64,000 nt of DNA from Prinia subflava (Eukaryota > Chordata > Aves > Passeriformes > Cisticolidae). The stretch covers positions 53,201,485-53,265,484 of the forward strand of contig NC_086248.1 of assembly GCF_021018805.1 (NCBI RefSeq). Direction: 5' to 3'. The notes below the pieces were generated by a model. It was not told the DNA's origin. It was given only the letters and a program-made list of their open reading frames with translations, and ran no database searches. The position numbers and the translations under genes are program-made. Positions 25,701-40,700 of the stretch are shown here, piece by piece. The stretch's first letter is position 1. Each line of letters opens with the position of its first letter.

Positions 25701-28700
25701 CACTTTTGATGTGCAGCAGTGATATTAAATAACATATTAGACAAGTAAAAAAGTAATCCTAAAAATTTACAGTTCATAGTTTGCCCATTAATTTTTCCAA
25801 ATGTGAGGGCTTTTTTTCTGTTTAGGCTAGAGACAAATTTTAAAGACAATTAGATTTTTTTTTTTTGCTATTGTATAGAAACATTAAAATAGCTTCAAAA
25901 TCATTGATTTTGCAGCTCTTACTATAAAATGTTTAATAAGACTCATAACACTAACCCAAAGTTTCCAAGATTCCTCGTGATTTTATATATAATTATTGGG
26001 CTATGAGGTTTTGTTTTTCTTTACCTAATATTGTCAATAGGTGGCCTCAGTTAATTTTTTTTTACCGTAGAATTTCTTTTTGCTTTTAAATTGAAATTCT
26101 AAATCTTATCATTCCTCATCACCTTTACAATGGTGCTATTGTTATTTTAAATTGAAGTCACTCAGACAATTATGAATGGAATAAAATTCCATTAGACTAT
26201 GATACTCTTCAAAAAATAGAAATATTTTGTCAAATATTTTGACAAGGTTTGGTGTGTCAGCTTTGTATTGTTAATTGGATTGGGGATAACAAATATATTA
26301 TTACAGATGTTATGCCAATTAAAAACAAACAAATAAACAACAAAACAAACCGAAAACAAAAACCAAACAGAAGTTTTAATTTATTTCAATTAATTTTCTC
26401 TTCCAATCAACTGACCTGATTGGTGTGTAAATCCTCAGGGAAGTGGTGGTGTACCACCACAAAGAAAATGAACTGTTTCTCTGCCTTAGCACAAAATGCT
26501 TGATAGCCTTGATTTCGTCACCAGCACCCCAATAATTCAGCTCAAATACTTTGTAGCACAGCTGTAGCTGAACAGTAAACTGCCTGCTGTGTGTCACTGC
26601 AGTGATGTCAGATGCATTACAGTTTTGGGGAAGTGAATGATGCTTGGTGTGAGCGCTAAATTTCTTTCATGTGGGTCAGGGTGTGCGGCAGCGAAGCTGG
26701 TTGGGAGGGAAAGACTCAGACTTCAAAGGGAGGGCAGCACGCAGAAGGGGTGATAAAGCAAGCCCTAACTACGTGCCATTCATAGCTACTTCACTAGAAA
26801 ATCCAGGCACACAGAGCTGTTGAACTGAGTCAGTTCTTCAGGAATTGGATGCCTGCTTAAATCTCACCCATCCTATTAGTTAACCCCAATCTAAACAGGC
26901 CATCCAATCACACTGCCCTCTAAAAACTAGATAACTATGCTCCAAACCATGGACTACAGTAATGTTGGTTAACAAATTATCCTCACCCCATTTTCTTCAC
27001 AGGAGTTCTACCATCGACTTTATGGGCCCAGGACTTTTGTCAGTGAGTCCAAGCTGACCGGTGATGATGACTCTTGTCTGTTTTTTCACCAGAGCTGAAT
27101 TTGATTTCACATCATACTGTTCATGTTTTGCAGTCAGAAACTTTTGACTTCTTTCTCTTTTAGACTAGCAAGAGTCCCAGTGACATGAGGGAAAGGTGAA
27201 AACAGTTGGATCATCATTTGCTGAGTGTTGCTACACAGCACTGCAGCAGAGAAGTGGTTGCTAGACCTAGCATTTCAATCATTATTTCAACCTGGAATTT
27301 TGGACAGTATTTTGTGTCACTGGCAGATGGATGGTCCAGTTAGCCTGGAGAAGTTAGCCTTTTTCCTTCATAAAAATGTAAGATCAGATTTTTTCCTTGC
27401 TACAAGTTGTAGAACACAATTTTTAGAGATTTTCCAGCACTGTGATACTCCTTGATACCTATACTATGATTTGAAATCATGATGTGAGTCTTGAATTTAA
27501 AGAGACCTGTTCCACTTCAATGTTTGCAGGCGACAGTCCAGAACAGTTCCACTGCAAGCAACATACTTGGGGCTTCCAGTTAGCTCCAGTATGGTATGAA
27601 TTTAATCATTACACAGAAAGAAATAATTTCATTCAGTACAAACTTTTGATCAGTTCCACTTAGGAAAATACATTAAATTGAGAGGATATTAAGTAATTGA
27701 CCAAAGGCAGATCTGAGCACCGCCAAGGCAGTGGGCTGGCTTGCTGTCTGGCTTATTAATTTTTTAATGCTGTAAACATGGTAGTAGAAAATCATAGTTT
27801 CAACATGGGATTACAGGCTTTTGCTGTCTAAACCCTTCTCCCTAGTCCCCGGCATGGAAAGTAAAATCTGTTACATCCTGCTGTTCTTTCTGTGGTTTCT
27901 GAAACAAAACTTTGAGAGAAAAACTCTGGTCTCAAAAGACCCTGTGGGAAATGAGAAACTTGCAAATGCTACTGTAGTTGTGTAATGTTGACAGTATGAG
28001 CTGAATGATCCTTATACAGATTGGAAATGCACAAGCATCTGTGTAATACGCAACAATAAAAGTCTCCAGTATTTTAGGAGAACAAAACAGGAGAAGCAAA
28101 TGGGGTGTGGGGGGTAAAGGCTCTGCTGCCACCAGGATAGCCTAAGCATTCACAACCTTTGCTAGAAACACAAAAATAGGAGATGGAAAGTTATCATCAA
28201 GCAGAAAGAAAACATATTTCAAAGAATGAGCCTGTACACTACAAGTTTTCTCTTTACTCAGTAAAGCATGTATCTCTTGTAGGGAAGAGATTGGTGAGTC
28301 AAGGGAATCACAGTGGCACTGTCTGTGTCCATATGAAGAGTACAAAATCAGCTGGGGATCTTCAAGACAGCACTTGCAGGACTAGAGTATTAAAATACTG
28401 TCTGTCTGTGCATCAAATATAACCTCTTTCCAAAAGTCACAGCTCCTTTTCATCTGAGCACAGATGCTTTATTTGCAAGTAGCTGAATCTAACAACTATC
28501 ATAACACAGTTGGTCATAGAATTATTACATTACTACAATTAGTAGGTTACTACTTTTAATAGATCAATTACCCTTCTATAACAGCTTTTTTAATCTAGAC
28601 AATAAGATGGAGATTATGTAATTGAGTATACAATTTAGAAAAAATTCATAATGTATAGTCTTGAAGGCTGGGTGTGTGGAAACAATTACAGCTGACTCTA

Positions 28701-31700
28701 AAGGGAATGTCTGTATTTGCTTATAGGATTTAGAGCTTGATGTGAGAAGGTATTGCATGACCTGGTCTACCTTCATCATCACTACCAGAGTGTTTAAGGC
28801 AATTTTTTCAAGGATCCTCTTTGGTTCCTATACTGGTTAAACTTCCTGGATCCTTGAATGTTGGTGGTGCTCCATAGTATGTGGAAAAAAAATTCAATTT
28901 CCCTTCTCTCTCCACGAAAAGAATTTTTCAGTTTATTTACAAAACTCTCTGGAATGACAAGGAGCCATTTGTGGTTGTTGTGGCTGATTTCTATTGTGCT
29001 GAAGATGCTAGGAGACTGCATAAAACTCTGCACCCCTGGTGAGATTTTTCAGCCTGTTGATGCTCTTTCTAACAGAATTCAGGGGAAATGTTTTCTGGCT
29101 GCCAGTATTCTTAATTTTCAGGATCACTCTGCCAGACATGTGTTTAATAATGATGAGGCAATCCCCAGTGAGGTCTTGGCCATTTGGGCCAAGGGCCTCT
29201 TGCTCATAGACACCACTGCAAAACAGTTACGGATACTCCCTGAGACTGTGGAACAGTCCCATACCCACGTTTCTGTTGCTTTTTAGATGTCCTGACACTT
29301 GGTGAATAAAATAGGTTGGTTTCTTTTCCCTCAGGTATGAAGTGCCTCTTGAAGAGAAAAATATCCTCAAGTCAGGCAGATGTTTGGAGAATTATTTTTG
29401 TTTCGTGTAAGATCTTTTTCCTTCAAAACATAGGAAGACACTTGGTAATCCTCTTTGCTACACGTTTTGTATCAGAAGGCAGCCCTACTCTGAAGTAAAA
29501 TAGAAGTCAGGTAAATCTCTGGAGAAGCTACCACCCGCTCAGAAAGAGGTCCTAAAATATTTGTGAAGATCAAATCACAAAGAGAAGCAGAAGACATTAA
29601 CCTTTTAACAGCTGACTTTTAGACTGATTTTTCCTTTTTCATGGGCACCTCAGATTCCCATAGATCCAGAGGAGGCTGAACAGAGAGTCCACATTCCTCA
29701 GCTATCACCACTGTTTCAGCTGCATCCCAGAAAACTTATTGCCAATCCAACTCAGTAATTGCCATGTACAGCTTTATCTTCCCCAGCTGCTTCCCCATCG
29801 CAGCACAGCCAGTCCCTTGCCTCCCTGCAGGTAATCTAAGGCCTAGTGATCAAGCAGAGCTTAACCTGCAAGTCTGAACTCAGCTTTCACCTTGGCCCAG
29901 GCTGGCAATCTATTTAACATTGACAACACAAATTTATCAAGCCCGTGCACACTGGCTCTCCCAGAGCTGTCCTGCTACCCCTGGGCTTGGTCCTTGCTCC
30001 CCACTGCTGATTGCCTACACGACAGTGCAGCGTTTCTGCCCCGCCATTGCGCGCCCCACCTCTAACGCGTTTCCACACAAAGAAACACTGTCCAAGAGAG
30101 AGTCTGAGGAAATACGCTGTGGTTTGCAAACTGAATTCCTTAATGACTTTCTCATTAGGAGAGCTGACTGCCAAATGCTCTTTGCGCTTGCCTAAAGGAT
30201 GGTCTGCATGATTGAGAGTGACTCTGCTTTACATGGAGTATTGTTCTCAGGCCACTACCACAGGCAGCTGCACTCACTAGCAAGGGAAAGAGGAAGGAAC
30301 GCAAGTGAGCGCACAAAGCAGTCGGATGACATGAGAACCCATGGGATTTCCCATCCCAAATCCCCACCACCACAAGGGCTAATGTCCGTGCGGGTGCTAC
30401 ATGGTGGTAAAAGCTGGGGTGGGGTCTGGCTGTCCCAGCAAGGGGCAGCCCAGCTGGGAAGGCTGAATTCCAGAGCAGCTCTGCTGAGAAAATATTTCCT
30501 GTGAGAACGTGCAAGCCTGAGAAACCAGGAGCAGCAGCAGGGATGGTTTTCTTTTGCCTAGCACATCCATTTCAAGAGCAAACCTCTAAATGGACATATT
30601 GTTGGAGAGCAGTGATGAGACAGAGCACCTCAGCTGTGGCAAATGGGCAAAGAATATTCTTCCACCCTGTGCCTTCCCCCAGCTGTCAGAATGTATTTCC
30701 AGCTGAATTTCTCCTGCATGTTCTTATTTCCACTTTTTTTGAATTCCATAAATTTTAATCTATGCATGAAGTAAAACTGATTGAAAAATGTAATTGCAAA
30801 GGTTTAGAATTTATTTGATGCACATGGTCAAAGTCTAGCTTCTTGTACACAAAAGTTCAGATTCAAACTCAGCTCCTTATCCATAACTTTCTATTTTTAA
30901 CAGAGACCACAACTCATTGTTTCCAGAGTAGGGCTTTGGAAAATATTCTGAGATTTCATTTGCTAATGAGACTTAAAACTAATATCTGGACAAACGGCTT
31001 GCACAAAAAGAGGCCTCTGGGAAAAAAGGGGACTTAAAGCCAGACAGGAGAAGGGAATAGTTCAACGTTCATTTGGGTTCTTCTCCAATCTCCAGTATTT
31101 CGGTTTTACAAAGAGAAAAAAGAAGGGATAGATTTCGGACCAATAGCCAGTCATGAGTCTGTAAATGAGTAGTTTGTATCACTTCTAGTTGATGTTTGTG
31201 TAAGAGCTGAGAAAGAACTTCTCTGTTTGTCTCTGTGCTCCCACCATTTGCTTTATCCACTGCTGCATTTTCCATCCCTGAGAGTCTGTGATTTCACTGT
31301 GCTCAAAAAGTGTTTGGATACAAGAGGGTGGAGCACTCAATGGTTACTAGGGTCATGCCTAGATTATTTCATCCTCATTGAGTCAGTTCTGAATGGTGTT
31401 GAGAATTTTTTATATTTCATTTTTTTGATCTTTATAATGGAGCAGACTGTACCAAAGACCAAGTGGTTTAAAGCTAGTGTATTTAGCAAGAGCATTTCTT
31501 GGACATATTTGCAAAGCTACAGTCCACACCTCCTAGTTCTGCAGCCGGTGCCCAACGCACAAGGCCACAGTGCCCGACCCTCTGACAAGGCACTGAATCT
31601 CTCTCATCCCTCTTACCACATCTATAATTTGTGGCTAACAGGAGTGGTCTGTGCTCTCCTATTTTCCTAGGAGTCTCCAGGTTTATCACCTGCTTTTTCA

Positions 31701-34700
31701 CTTCAAAGCATTTCTTAATGTGGATATACATTACCTACCCATTTCTACTGTTGACCTAAGTGTAGAACTTTGAAGCAATGCTTACTCCTGGTGTACCGTG
31801 ACTGGATTTCACCATATGGAGTTTGTGTTTCCAGTCTCTTGTGGCACATCACTTAAACTGTGAGCTCAGTGTCTGATATGGGAGAAAAAAAAGAGGTAAA
31901 GCTTCCTTGGGGTTATGGTTGCAGTTGCTGAAGCACTTGAGATCTGCAGGTACTAACAACTTGCTGCAATGAGAGAGGAAGAGTAAGCCAGTTCTGTACC
32001 CAGAAGACTGAATGGATTCTGGAATCCCTTCAATCCCACTCAGTCTTTGCAGCAGGGGAAGGATTGGTCCATACATTGCAAAGATATAGCAAGCATCTGG
32101 ACCTGAACCAGAGAGGGAGGAGGCTGAGGAGTAACAAGAACAAGATCTTCAGCTGGAAATTGGAGATGCCTAATTTCAAACATGATATCTCATTCTCTAG
32201 GCACAAATATTTTTGCTCCAAAATTTTTTTTCTCCCAGGTTCAATGACAAAGCCCAGTGCTCTCAAAGCATTCTGGAGCATGCAGCTTGTCCCTCCCTGC
32301 TTTGATTCTTGCCTGGGCCAGAATAAGGGTCTACCCTTATTGCAAGAAAAATGAGAAACTGTTTTATTGCACAGATACAAGACTCAAAGAAATGCCAGAT
32401 GCAGTAAGAGACAATCAAAAAACCACATCTCTTTAATAGTTTTTAAGAGAAAAAAAATGTGATTAATTTAAAATGTTAATTCTAACTTTTCAGTTATATT
32501 TTTCTTTAAGAATTTCCAAGAACTGGAGCTTATTTTTCTTCACAGAGTTCGTTATAACATGACATCAAATCAGTGGAGCTTGACTTGCGAATTTTATTCT
32601 TGTCATGGGTTGGCACTGGCCAGATGTTAATGCACCCATGAATATGGTTTTTCTAACAACTCCTGTGGGATGTGATCAGGAACAGAGCAGAGCAGGCTTA
32701 AATCTTGAAAACAAAAAAACACTAAAACTTTATTACATTACATAAGAACAGCGACAGAAAAAAACTCTTAAACACACACAGAGACAGAAATAAAAACTTC
32801 CCAAGACATTTTTTCTCTTCTCCCAGTTTCCATCCCCCACACATTACTCTTCACAGACCAAACCTTTGGGTTTTAGATCAAACAATCACCACTCAAAAAA
32901 AACCAAACCAATCTTCAGTTCAGCAAGGGAGAGAGGAGTCTCTCTCGCACCACAGACTGTTCTCCAGAACACACAGGTCTACTCCTTATGTGTTCCCATG
33001 TCACCCGTGGCACCGCCCAGAGAAGTCTGCCAGGGTGACTCTCTCTTTTTCCTATGTCCAGCGCTCTCACCGCTGTCTCATAGGCCAAAACTACATACAG
33101 GGCTTTTTAAGGATGCTGCATGCCGAGCTCTCCCCTTTTTACCCAGGGGCCGGGGTTCCAGGAGCAGGTCTGCCCTGAGGGCAGAGGGTGCCACCTCACC
33201 CTCCCCCTCTTTTCTCTGCTCGCTCCACTCTTCAAGTGCCAGTCACTGTAGCAAAAGCAGGGCAGCTGCATCCACCCAAAAATGCAGTTTATGTTCAAAA
33301 GAGACTTAAGTTCAGTCCATGGCTGACATTATGCAAGAAAAGTCTAGCTCCAAAGGCTACTCCTCTCATTCTTTGCCCATCAGGTTCCTTCCAATCGTGC
33401 TTTATCACCTTGGTCCCAGGCCGCTTCCTTCTCCTTTTTTTCCAAAATCACCAGTCATGAGAATCAATGTCTAAGAAAAGTTTCTTTCTGCCAAGCAAGG
33501 GTTAACAGTTTCTATCTCTGGGCAGGCTGCAGGCTCAGGCACTCCCAGGCTCGGCAACTCCCACGTGGCTGGGCACCTTCTCCCGGAGTTTGGTGGCGGG
33601 GAGGGGGTGAGCACACACAGAAGGCACTTCCACAGTTTTCCACCCCTCCATCCTGGATGGGGCAGCTCAGTTCCAGTCCTGTCCACTCTCTTCTCCCCCT
33701 TTGGGCTCTGGCTTACCTGAGCCCGACCACGTGTTTTCCCCTCCCCCACCCAGCCTCGTGGCTGGGCAGGCGAAGGAGGCCAGAGATGTCTCTCTGCTGA
33801 AACTGGGATCCAAAAAGAGGCCGAACCCCCTTGGGGTCCTGCTTTTAACTCTTTGTGTCCTCAGAGGCGTGTCCAAACCTCCGAGTGACCAATCCAGGTG
33901 CCAGCAGAAAAGCTGATCACTGATTGGACTGCCCACATCCCCCTGGAAAAATTCACCTCCCCCGCAACCACGACAATTCTATTCCTTGGTCCATAACACT
34001 AGCAATAACATTCTCCATTTGGAACTTTTTTGCTGTGTTATTTGTATGAGATGTATCTGGAATGCATGAAAAGAGACAGAAATTGTGAAAATGGTTAGGA
34101 GTACATTTTATTTTATACTTAGTACTTCTGGAGTTAAAGGGGAGATGGAAATTTGCCGTGTAATGGATCTTAGTTATAGAGAATTATCATATTTCAATAG
34201 TAAAGTATTGCCTGTCTCAGCTCACACACACATCTTGACCTCAGAGCAGTTGCACATAATGTTTTTTCTGTCAAGAGAATCTATTCATAATGATGTGTCA
34301 CAGGTGCTCACACATAATATGTTTCCCGTCAAAAGTGATCATCCATATTTTATATAGCAGCTTTGATGACAAATATTTTATACTTCAGCTGCTTTTTCAT
34401 CTAACTGTCAGACTTAATGAAGGAAAGTCACAGATAGTTTTTAAATAATGTCAGCTTCTTAGATCACATTACTGTGTCTGCCTTTTAAATAAAGTAGTTC
34501 TATACAAGGGCCACAAGACAGAGGGGAGAGAGACAAGGACGTTTTCATTTTCTTAACTTCAAAAAGAAAAAAATTTCCAGGCTCTTAATTTCAAAATCAA
34601 GAAGCTCTGTACCTCTGGAATATTTTCAGAAAAAAAGTGTTATATTTATTAAGTACTCAATATTTTGAGAGTCTGGTGAAAGCAAATATGATAACTGAAT

Positions 34701-37700
34701 TTGGGTTGCAACTTCTCACCATGCTTCTCACCATTTATTCTCATGGTAGCGTTGTGTCCTCATTGTAAGCGCACTTTCCTCTGGGTTGTGCTACAAAACA
34801 AGTGCCTCAGTATGCACAGAGAATTGAGTCCTTGTATTCTTACTGAAACTGTTTGTGTACAACAAGGCCAAAGTTTGTACATCTCATCTATGTCCAGCCC
34901 TACTGAGAGAAATAACCCTCATTCCTCATTTTCCCATGTGTGCTTTTCCCATTCATGGGACACGTCTTTTCTGCTGACAGTGTAAGTGAACAAAAACCAG
35001 GGGTGTTCCTGAACTTCCCTGCCAGGCAACCCTACCCTGGGCAGTTGGCAGTGGTGGCTCTCAACATGTCAGCCATGGATTCATTTGGATTCCTGGTCTG
35101 CCTCCAAGGGCTCCACAGAAGGAGTTGAAAAAAACAAATTAATTGTATGTGCAAGCTATTTAGCAGTGTCTGCAGATCCAAATAAAATCAAAGCACTAAA
35201 ATAGGCAATCACACCATGGCACGTGCATATGTATAAAATTATCACTGGCCTGAGGAGAAGGCAGAACAGGAAGCCAATAGTATTTATAAGTACAAGTTAC
35301 AAATGTAAATGAGGACTATATTTCTTCTATATGTGAAATACAACCAGATGTGTTAGGCTGAGAGATTAAAGCTTGCATTTTAAAAAATGACCCTTTTTTT
35401 CATGGAAGACAAGGCCAAAAAAAAAGAGGGGACACAGGGTCCAGAGTTACTTGATGCTTTGTTATTTTCTTAGTTTCAATTTATTTAATAAAGCAAGCAA
35501 GAAGGAATTAACGTAGTTACAACTTCTGAAAATTAAACTAGTAACAACTTCTGAAGAACAAGAGGATACAAAACTTTATTCCCTACCACTGAGAAGTAAT
35601 ACATGTCAGGCTATCACACAGCAGATTAATGTCTGCTACTGAAAAGATAGTCTGCAACAGCATCCTCTTTCCTGCTATCCCAGAGCCCCAAAAGAAGTTG
35701 GGTAGTGAGCGTAATAAATTTTGCTTTCCTTGCCTGAAGAATTAGAACAATTCAATTGAAAGGCAAATATAATCCTACCTGTGTTACATGCTGAGACTGG
35801 AGCAGAGTAAATGCCACAGTTAAGTCTAAACATCAGGTTGTAATTGTTAGAGATTAAAAACATGCCAGAGAGAACATTCCAGGGAATGAAGGAGGGTGAG
35901 AAGGATGGCTCTCCTGTGTCTTTTTTTTGAGGCAAAGTATCATCAGATTTTACACAGATCTTACAAGATCTCATTCCTGCACAGCAGAACTCAAATAAAA
36001 TGCCATTTAGTCAATGAAGGAAATTATACACTAGACTGATTTTTAATCATCCAACTAGGAAAAGCAAGAGCAAGTGAACATAAATTTATCTGCTGAGCCA
36101 AGTGCACACAAGGCAGAAAACCCCTGAAAATAAGGAAAAGAAAAATGAATGTTCTTTAGAATGCTGCTGTTCCATATAACCTATTTCAAAGATAATTTGC
36201 TGTTGGCTATTTCTGCAAGATGTGAAGATATCAGCTGAGCTTCTCATTTTTATGTAGATTAAATAATTTCTGAAATGGCAACTCAGGTCATAAGAGACAC
36301 AAGAAAAAATGAAGCAATCTTTAGAGCTGTCAGAGAGATGGATGGTCCACCCTTCCAAGTGCAGAGGAACCATTATTTCATGGTCTTGTTTAATGTATTG
36401 TTCTCTCACAGCTTGTTTTTTTTTTAATTCTTTTCTTCTCAGTGCATCCTAATGTGAGCCAGGGTTGCCAAGGAGGGTGTGCTACATGCTCTGACTACAA
36501 CGGATGCCTGTCATGTAAGCCCAGGCTCTTTTTTGTTCTGGAGAGGATTGGCATGAAACAGATTGGAGTATGTCTTTCCTCGTGTCCAAGCGGATATTAT
36601 GGGACACGGTATCCCGACATTAATAAGTGTGCAAGTAAGTGCTGCGGAAAGGGGAAGCACGTGGATTTGTTTGTTCTCTCTTGAATGTTGTGTCTCCTTA
36701 GGAGTCAAGTCAACAGAGAAGGAGATGGAGAGGCTGTGTCCTTATTAGTTCAGTTCTTTGTAGTATTGCGGTAAGCATTAACCCAAGCAAGAAGTTAAAG
36801 ACCACAAAATGGCCCCACAAAAAGCTCAGGGATCCTGGTCCTGCATGAATGACCTGCCTAGAACCCAGGTGATGACCTCCTCCTCTACTTTCCAATGTGA
36901 AGAGGAAGCCCTGGTGGGCAGCAGGCACTGCTCTCCTGGTGGTGCAAGAGAAGCAAGAGAACACCGGCAGCTCTGAAGAGAGAGGACTGAGGAATGCTGA
37001 ATCTTGGCGGCTGGAGCTGTTTATCCCACTGCCCTTACCCACCTGACCCCTGTGATAAGGAGAGAAGATGGCAGGTGGCACTCTTTGGAGATGTGGTTTG
37101 CCCTGGTCTGTTTATAGCCTGTCTCACACCCATTGTAGTCCTCTGAATGCCTGTAGAAGATGGCCAGGCTTCAGCTGGCCAGGTTTCAGCCTGATCTGGG
37201 GGAATTTACCGATTTCTGTTGTCTCTGGGCTGAAGGACAGAAAAGCCAACTCTATTCTTTACTGCTCAGGCAACATTTTGACCCCACTATGGATTTTTGA
37301 ACCATAAATTAACTGGAAAAGATTGCAGTGTCCTCCCTACTTCTCTTTTTGTTGTTGATTTCACTGTTTTTAATCCCACAGGTGATATAAAAACATAACA
37401 GTGATGGCCAAGAAACTCTCCCAGTTTTTACCTGGTAATAAAAGTTATTTAATGAGCGGACCCCAGAGTAAAGTCTTACAGAGTAACTTGATATTGCAAA
37501 GTATTTGCTCACTTTTTAGCAGTGTGTGGCCTTCCATATCAAACATGAGCTGTGTCATACATAAGGTTTAATGCATTTCTCGTAAAATTTTCTGAGAACT
37601 GGGAAATACATCAGCAATGCCAACTTGGGTAGTCATACAGAGAATACATTAAATACTACAGAACATCTGATTGAACATCAGGGAACCATTTAAAGAAAAA

Positions 37701-40700
37701 GAAAGATATGTTGATCAAAACCACTCCTAAGCAGATTCTAAATTCTGGCATATTCTTTTTCTCCTGGATGAATATTTTTATCTCCTGGAGATAAGTAGTG
37801 TGGACCCAGCACTTGTGCCCCAAGGAGTTGATTAGTACCTCTGTGGTGGGTGCCAGTGTAGGGCAGAAGCAGCACAGTGTTATTCTCATGTGCTCTGCTC
37901 TGCCTGACATTTGCATAGGTCTCCAAGAAAACTAGCAAAGTGAGGCTGTTCAGCATCAGGCCATCCTTTCTAAATTCTCACCCATGCCAGAGTCACTTGT
38001 GGCTGGCCTCACCATGGGTACTGGCCAGGAAGAAGACCTAACATAATTTGATTCCTTTGAAGATTGTCTGACATTGCTAGAATTGTGTGATTCTGGTGTA
38101 TGTGAGAGAGCCCATGGCAGTTCATAGCAAAGAGCAACAGCACTGTTATTTACTGTTTGCATTTCAGAATGTAAAGCTGACTGTGACACCTGCTTCACCA
38201 GAAACTTCTGCACAAAGTGTAAAAGTGGGTTTTACTTATACAGTGGAAAGTGCCTTGAAAAGTGCCCTGATGGGCTGGAAGCCAACAACCACACGATGGA
38301 GTGCACTAGCATCGGTGAGTCTGGTCCCCATGTCCTGCCTCCTTTTCTCAGAGGGGATGTGGGGTCTAAGGAAGGAATGATCAGTTACAACACCAGGGAA
38401 GTGCAACTTAAAATGAAAATGTTCTTTATAACAAGACAAATTCCCCAGAACAAAAAACTTAGGATATTTTCCAAGTGTGTCACTTCACAAGAGGCACAAA
38501 CTTGGTTGTCTCCCACAAACACAGCCTTGATGCTAAGGGCAATTCTGCCAGAGGAAAACTGCCCTAAGGCAGCAAGAAACACATCTCCTGCTCAGTTTCA
38601 GTGTTATGAAGCACCACTAACATCAAAGTTTCAAAAACCCTGAGTCAGATCCCACACATAGTTTAAAGAAGATGAAAATGCTAATGGCTTTACTTTAACT
38701 CCCCTATACTACCTGAGCCATCAAAGCATGCATACAACAACATTTTGAAGCGTACCTTTCCAAAGATGAAGACTAGAAACTAATACAGTAAGGAAACATC
38801 GCCCCCAAAACTCTCCAATCTCCAAAATGGTATATGTGCATAATCACCTGACTTTAGAAAATGAGAATTAAAATAAAACACCAAACAAGGTGTCACTGAC
38901 AGTGAAGGAGTGAGATTGACATCACTGTGACTCACTGGCTGTGGAGAAGAGACCTGCTTTGGTACCTTCAGCCTCTGACTAAGAAGCTCCAGTTATTCAC
39001 ATAAGGGCAATTTCGGAGGTCACCTAACTGTCTGCCACCCCTCCAAATGAAAGAAGAACAAGTGATGTGTTTGCCTGTGAATAGCTGCAGTTAGCATCTC
39101 CCAGCATGGGCACACTGCAGCCATGGCAGGGTTCAGCTTATTTTAGTACATTGGCTGTGCATGCTGGTGGCTGAGGGCTGTGAGCTGCAGTGCAAGCAGT
39201 AACCTCTCCAGGCACCAGCAACGAGGGAGCCCTTAGGCACAGTCTGGCCATGAGGGAAATCTTCCCCACAGTATCATGCACATAGCTCTCTCTGGCATCG
39301 AGTGTTTTGGAGGAGAAGTAATGCAGGAATAAAAGTCATGTGCAGAAGTTTGTCGTTTCCCTTCTCAAATATATATTAGTTCAGGTGTTAGTGTAGGCTT
39401 TTATGATTTTATTTTCAAGCAAAGACTTTCATTTAGAAAGAAATTCAATTTTGTTTCTTGATGGCTCTTTCCAACTGCTGTAGATTCAGCTGCTTTAACA
39501 ATGAGTCAGTCTCAGACAGCAAAAACCATTTAAAGCTATGGAGTAAAAACAGAACCTTTTTGTGCACAAGAAAGCAAATTATTTTAATAGAAGAACTCCA
39601 GTGTAACATGAAAGAAATGACCACTGGAGGAAGGCTCAGAGATTGCCTGAAGTCTGTTATATTTCTAGGTTTCAGAAAATTCAGAAGTAAATTCTGGATC
39701 TGGAAAAATGTTGACTTACTTACTCCTCCTTATAGAGGGACTGGAAGTCTTTCCTTCTTCAGTGGTGATTTATAATCTTAAGCATGCAGTTGGACTTCAA
39801 GTAAATATATTATTTACTATCTTTCTTCAAGAGAAAGATAGTGACATGGTATAAGAGAAGGACAGCTATTAAAAAAATATTGTTAACCTTCCAAGGTTAT
39901 TCCCATTTTCTGTTTACACTCTTTGGAAAAGTGTGAAATGACACACCTTCTGGCTTCCAAACAGTACAGGATGTACATTCACATCACTCTGGTTTAGAAA
40001 GGGTAACCTGTACCATTCTGAAAAGCTTGAAACCTCACACGGACCCAAATTCTCCTCTGCTTTGCCTGTTTCCAGCTTGTATGTGCTACAGATGATGGCT
40101 CTTTAGATGGCCAAAGACACTTGACTTCTAATATAACATCTTTTAATATCAGTAGGTCCTTTATAAATATCAATTTCCAAATTTCCATCTTTGAGACAAG
40201 CTGCAGCAGCTTGACCCAATGACTTCACTCACCTTTCACGCAGGCATGACCAAAGTTTATTCCACTGAAGTTAAAAGGATTTATATCTCCATCAAATGAA
40301 GGAAAAGTCAGAACAAACCTCAGTAACTGATTTCATTTAGACCAGTTGTGCTGTTATTGCCTTGTTTTAGGAATGGAGTTACAAAACAGACAGTAGAATA
40401 CAGTAACTGACATAATTGTTTGACATTATTTTGTGCTGTATATCCTTAATAGTCCGATTTCTGTCAATTCATTGCTGCAACTCAGTACTAATTAATTCCA
40501 TTCATTTTTGCCTTTTGGCTGATGCAGAATGAAAATAATGTACCATGTGTATTCTGTATATAAAAATATATTGCTCAGGCTCAGTTTGTTCTATGTTTAT
40601 TGCAGTGCACTGTGAAACTAGTGACTGGAGTCCATGGAGCCCTTGCATGAAGAAAGGAAAAACTTGTGGCTTCAAAAGAGGAAATGAAGTAAGAGTCAGA

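Larger units (their letters stand above)
4135..36442 (+). other. RSPO3: RSPO3 intron 1 (32.3 kb)
   Basis: Bounded by GTAAGT at 4135 and a polypyrimidine tract plus CAG at 36442. After the CpG-rich first 1.9 kb it is AT-rich, with no recognisable exon. The stretches 6011-7625, 7706-18936, 19180-32600 and 33976-36442 hold only scattered oligo-A/T runs, short ancient repeat remnants such as 17049-17094, and chance open frames. The listed microsatellites and the solo LTR are the only young insertions or expansions I can identify. No CR1 copy was recognised in this intron. Confidence 0.9.

Noticed and set aside
36442..36684. Exon 2 read as a free-standing 80-codon gene starting at GTG and running past 36634
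   Set aside because: The GTG spans the splice acceptor. Phase, the GTAAGT donor at 36635 and homology show that it is an internal exon ending at 36634.
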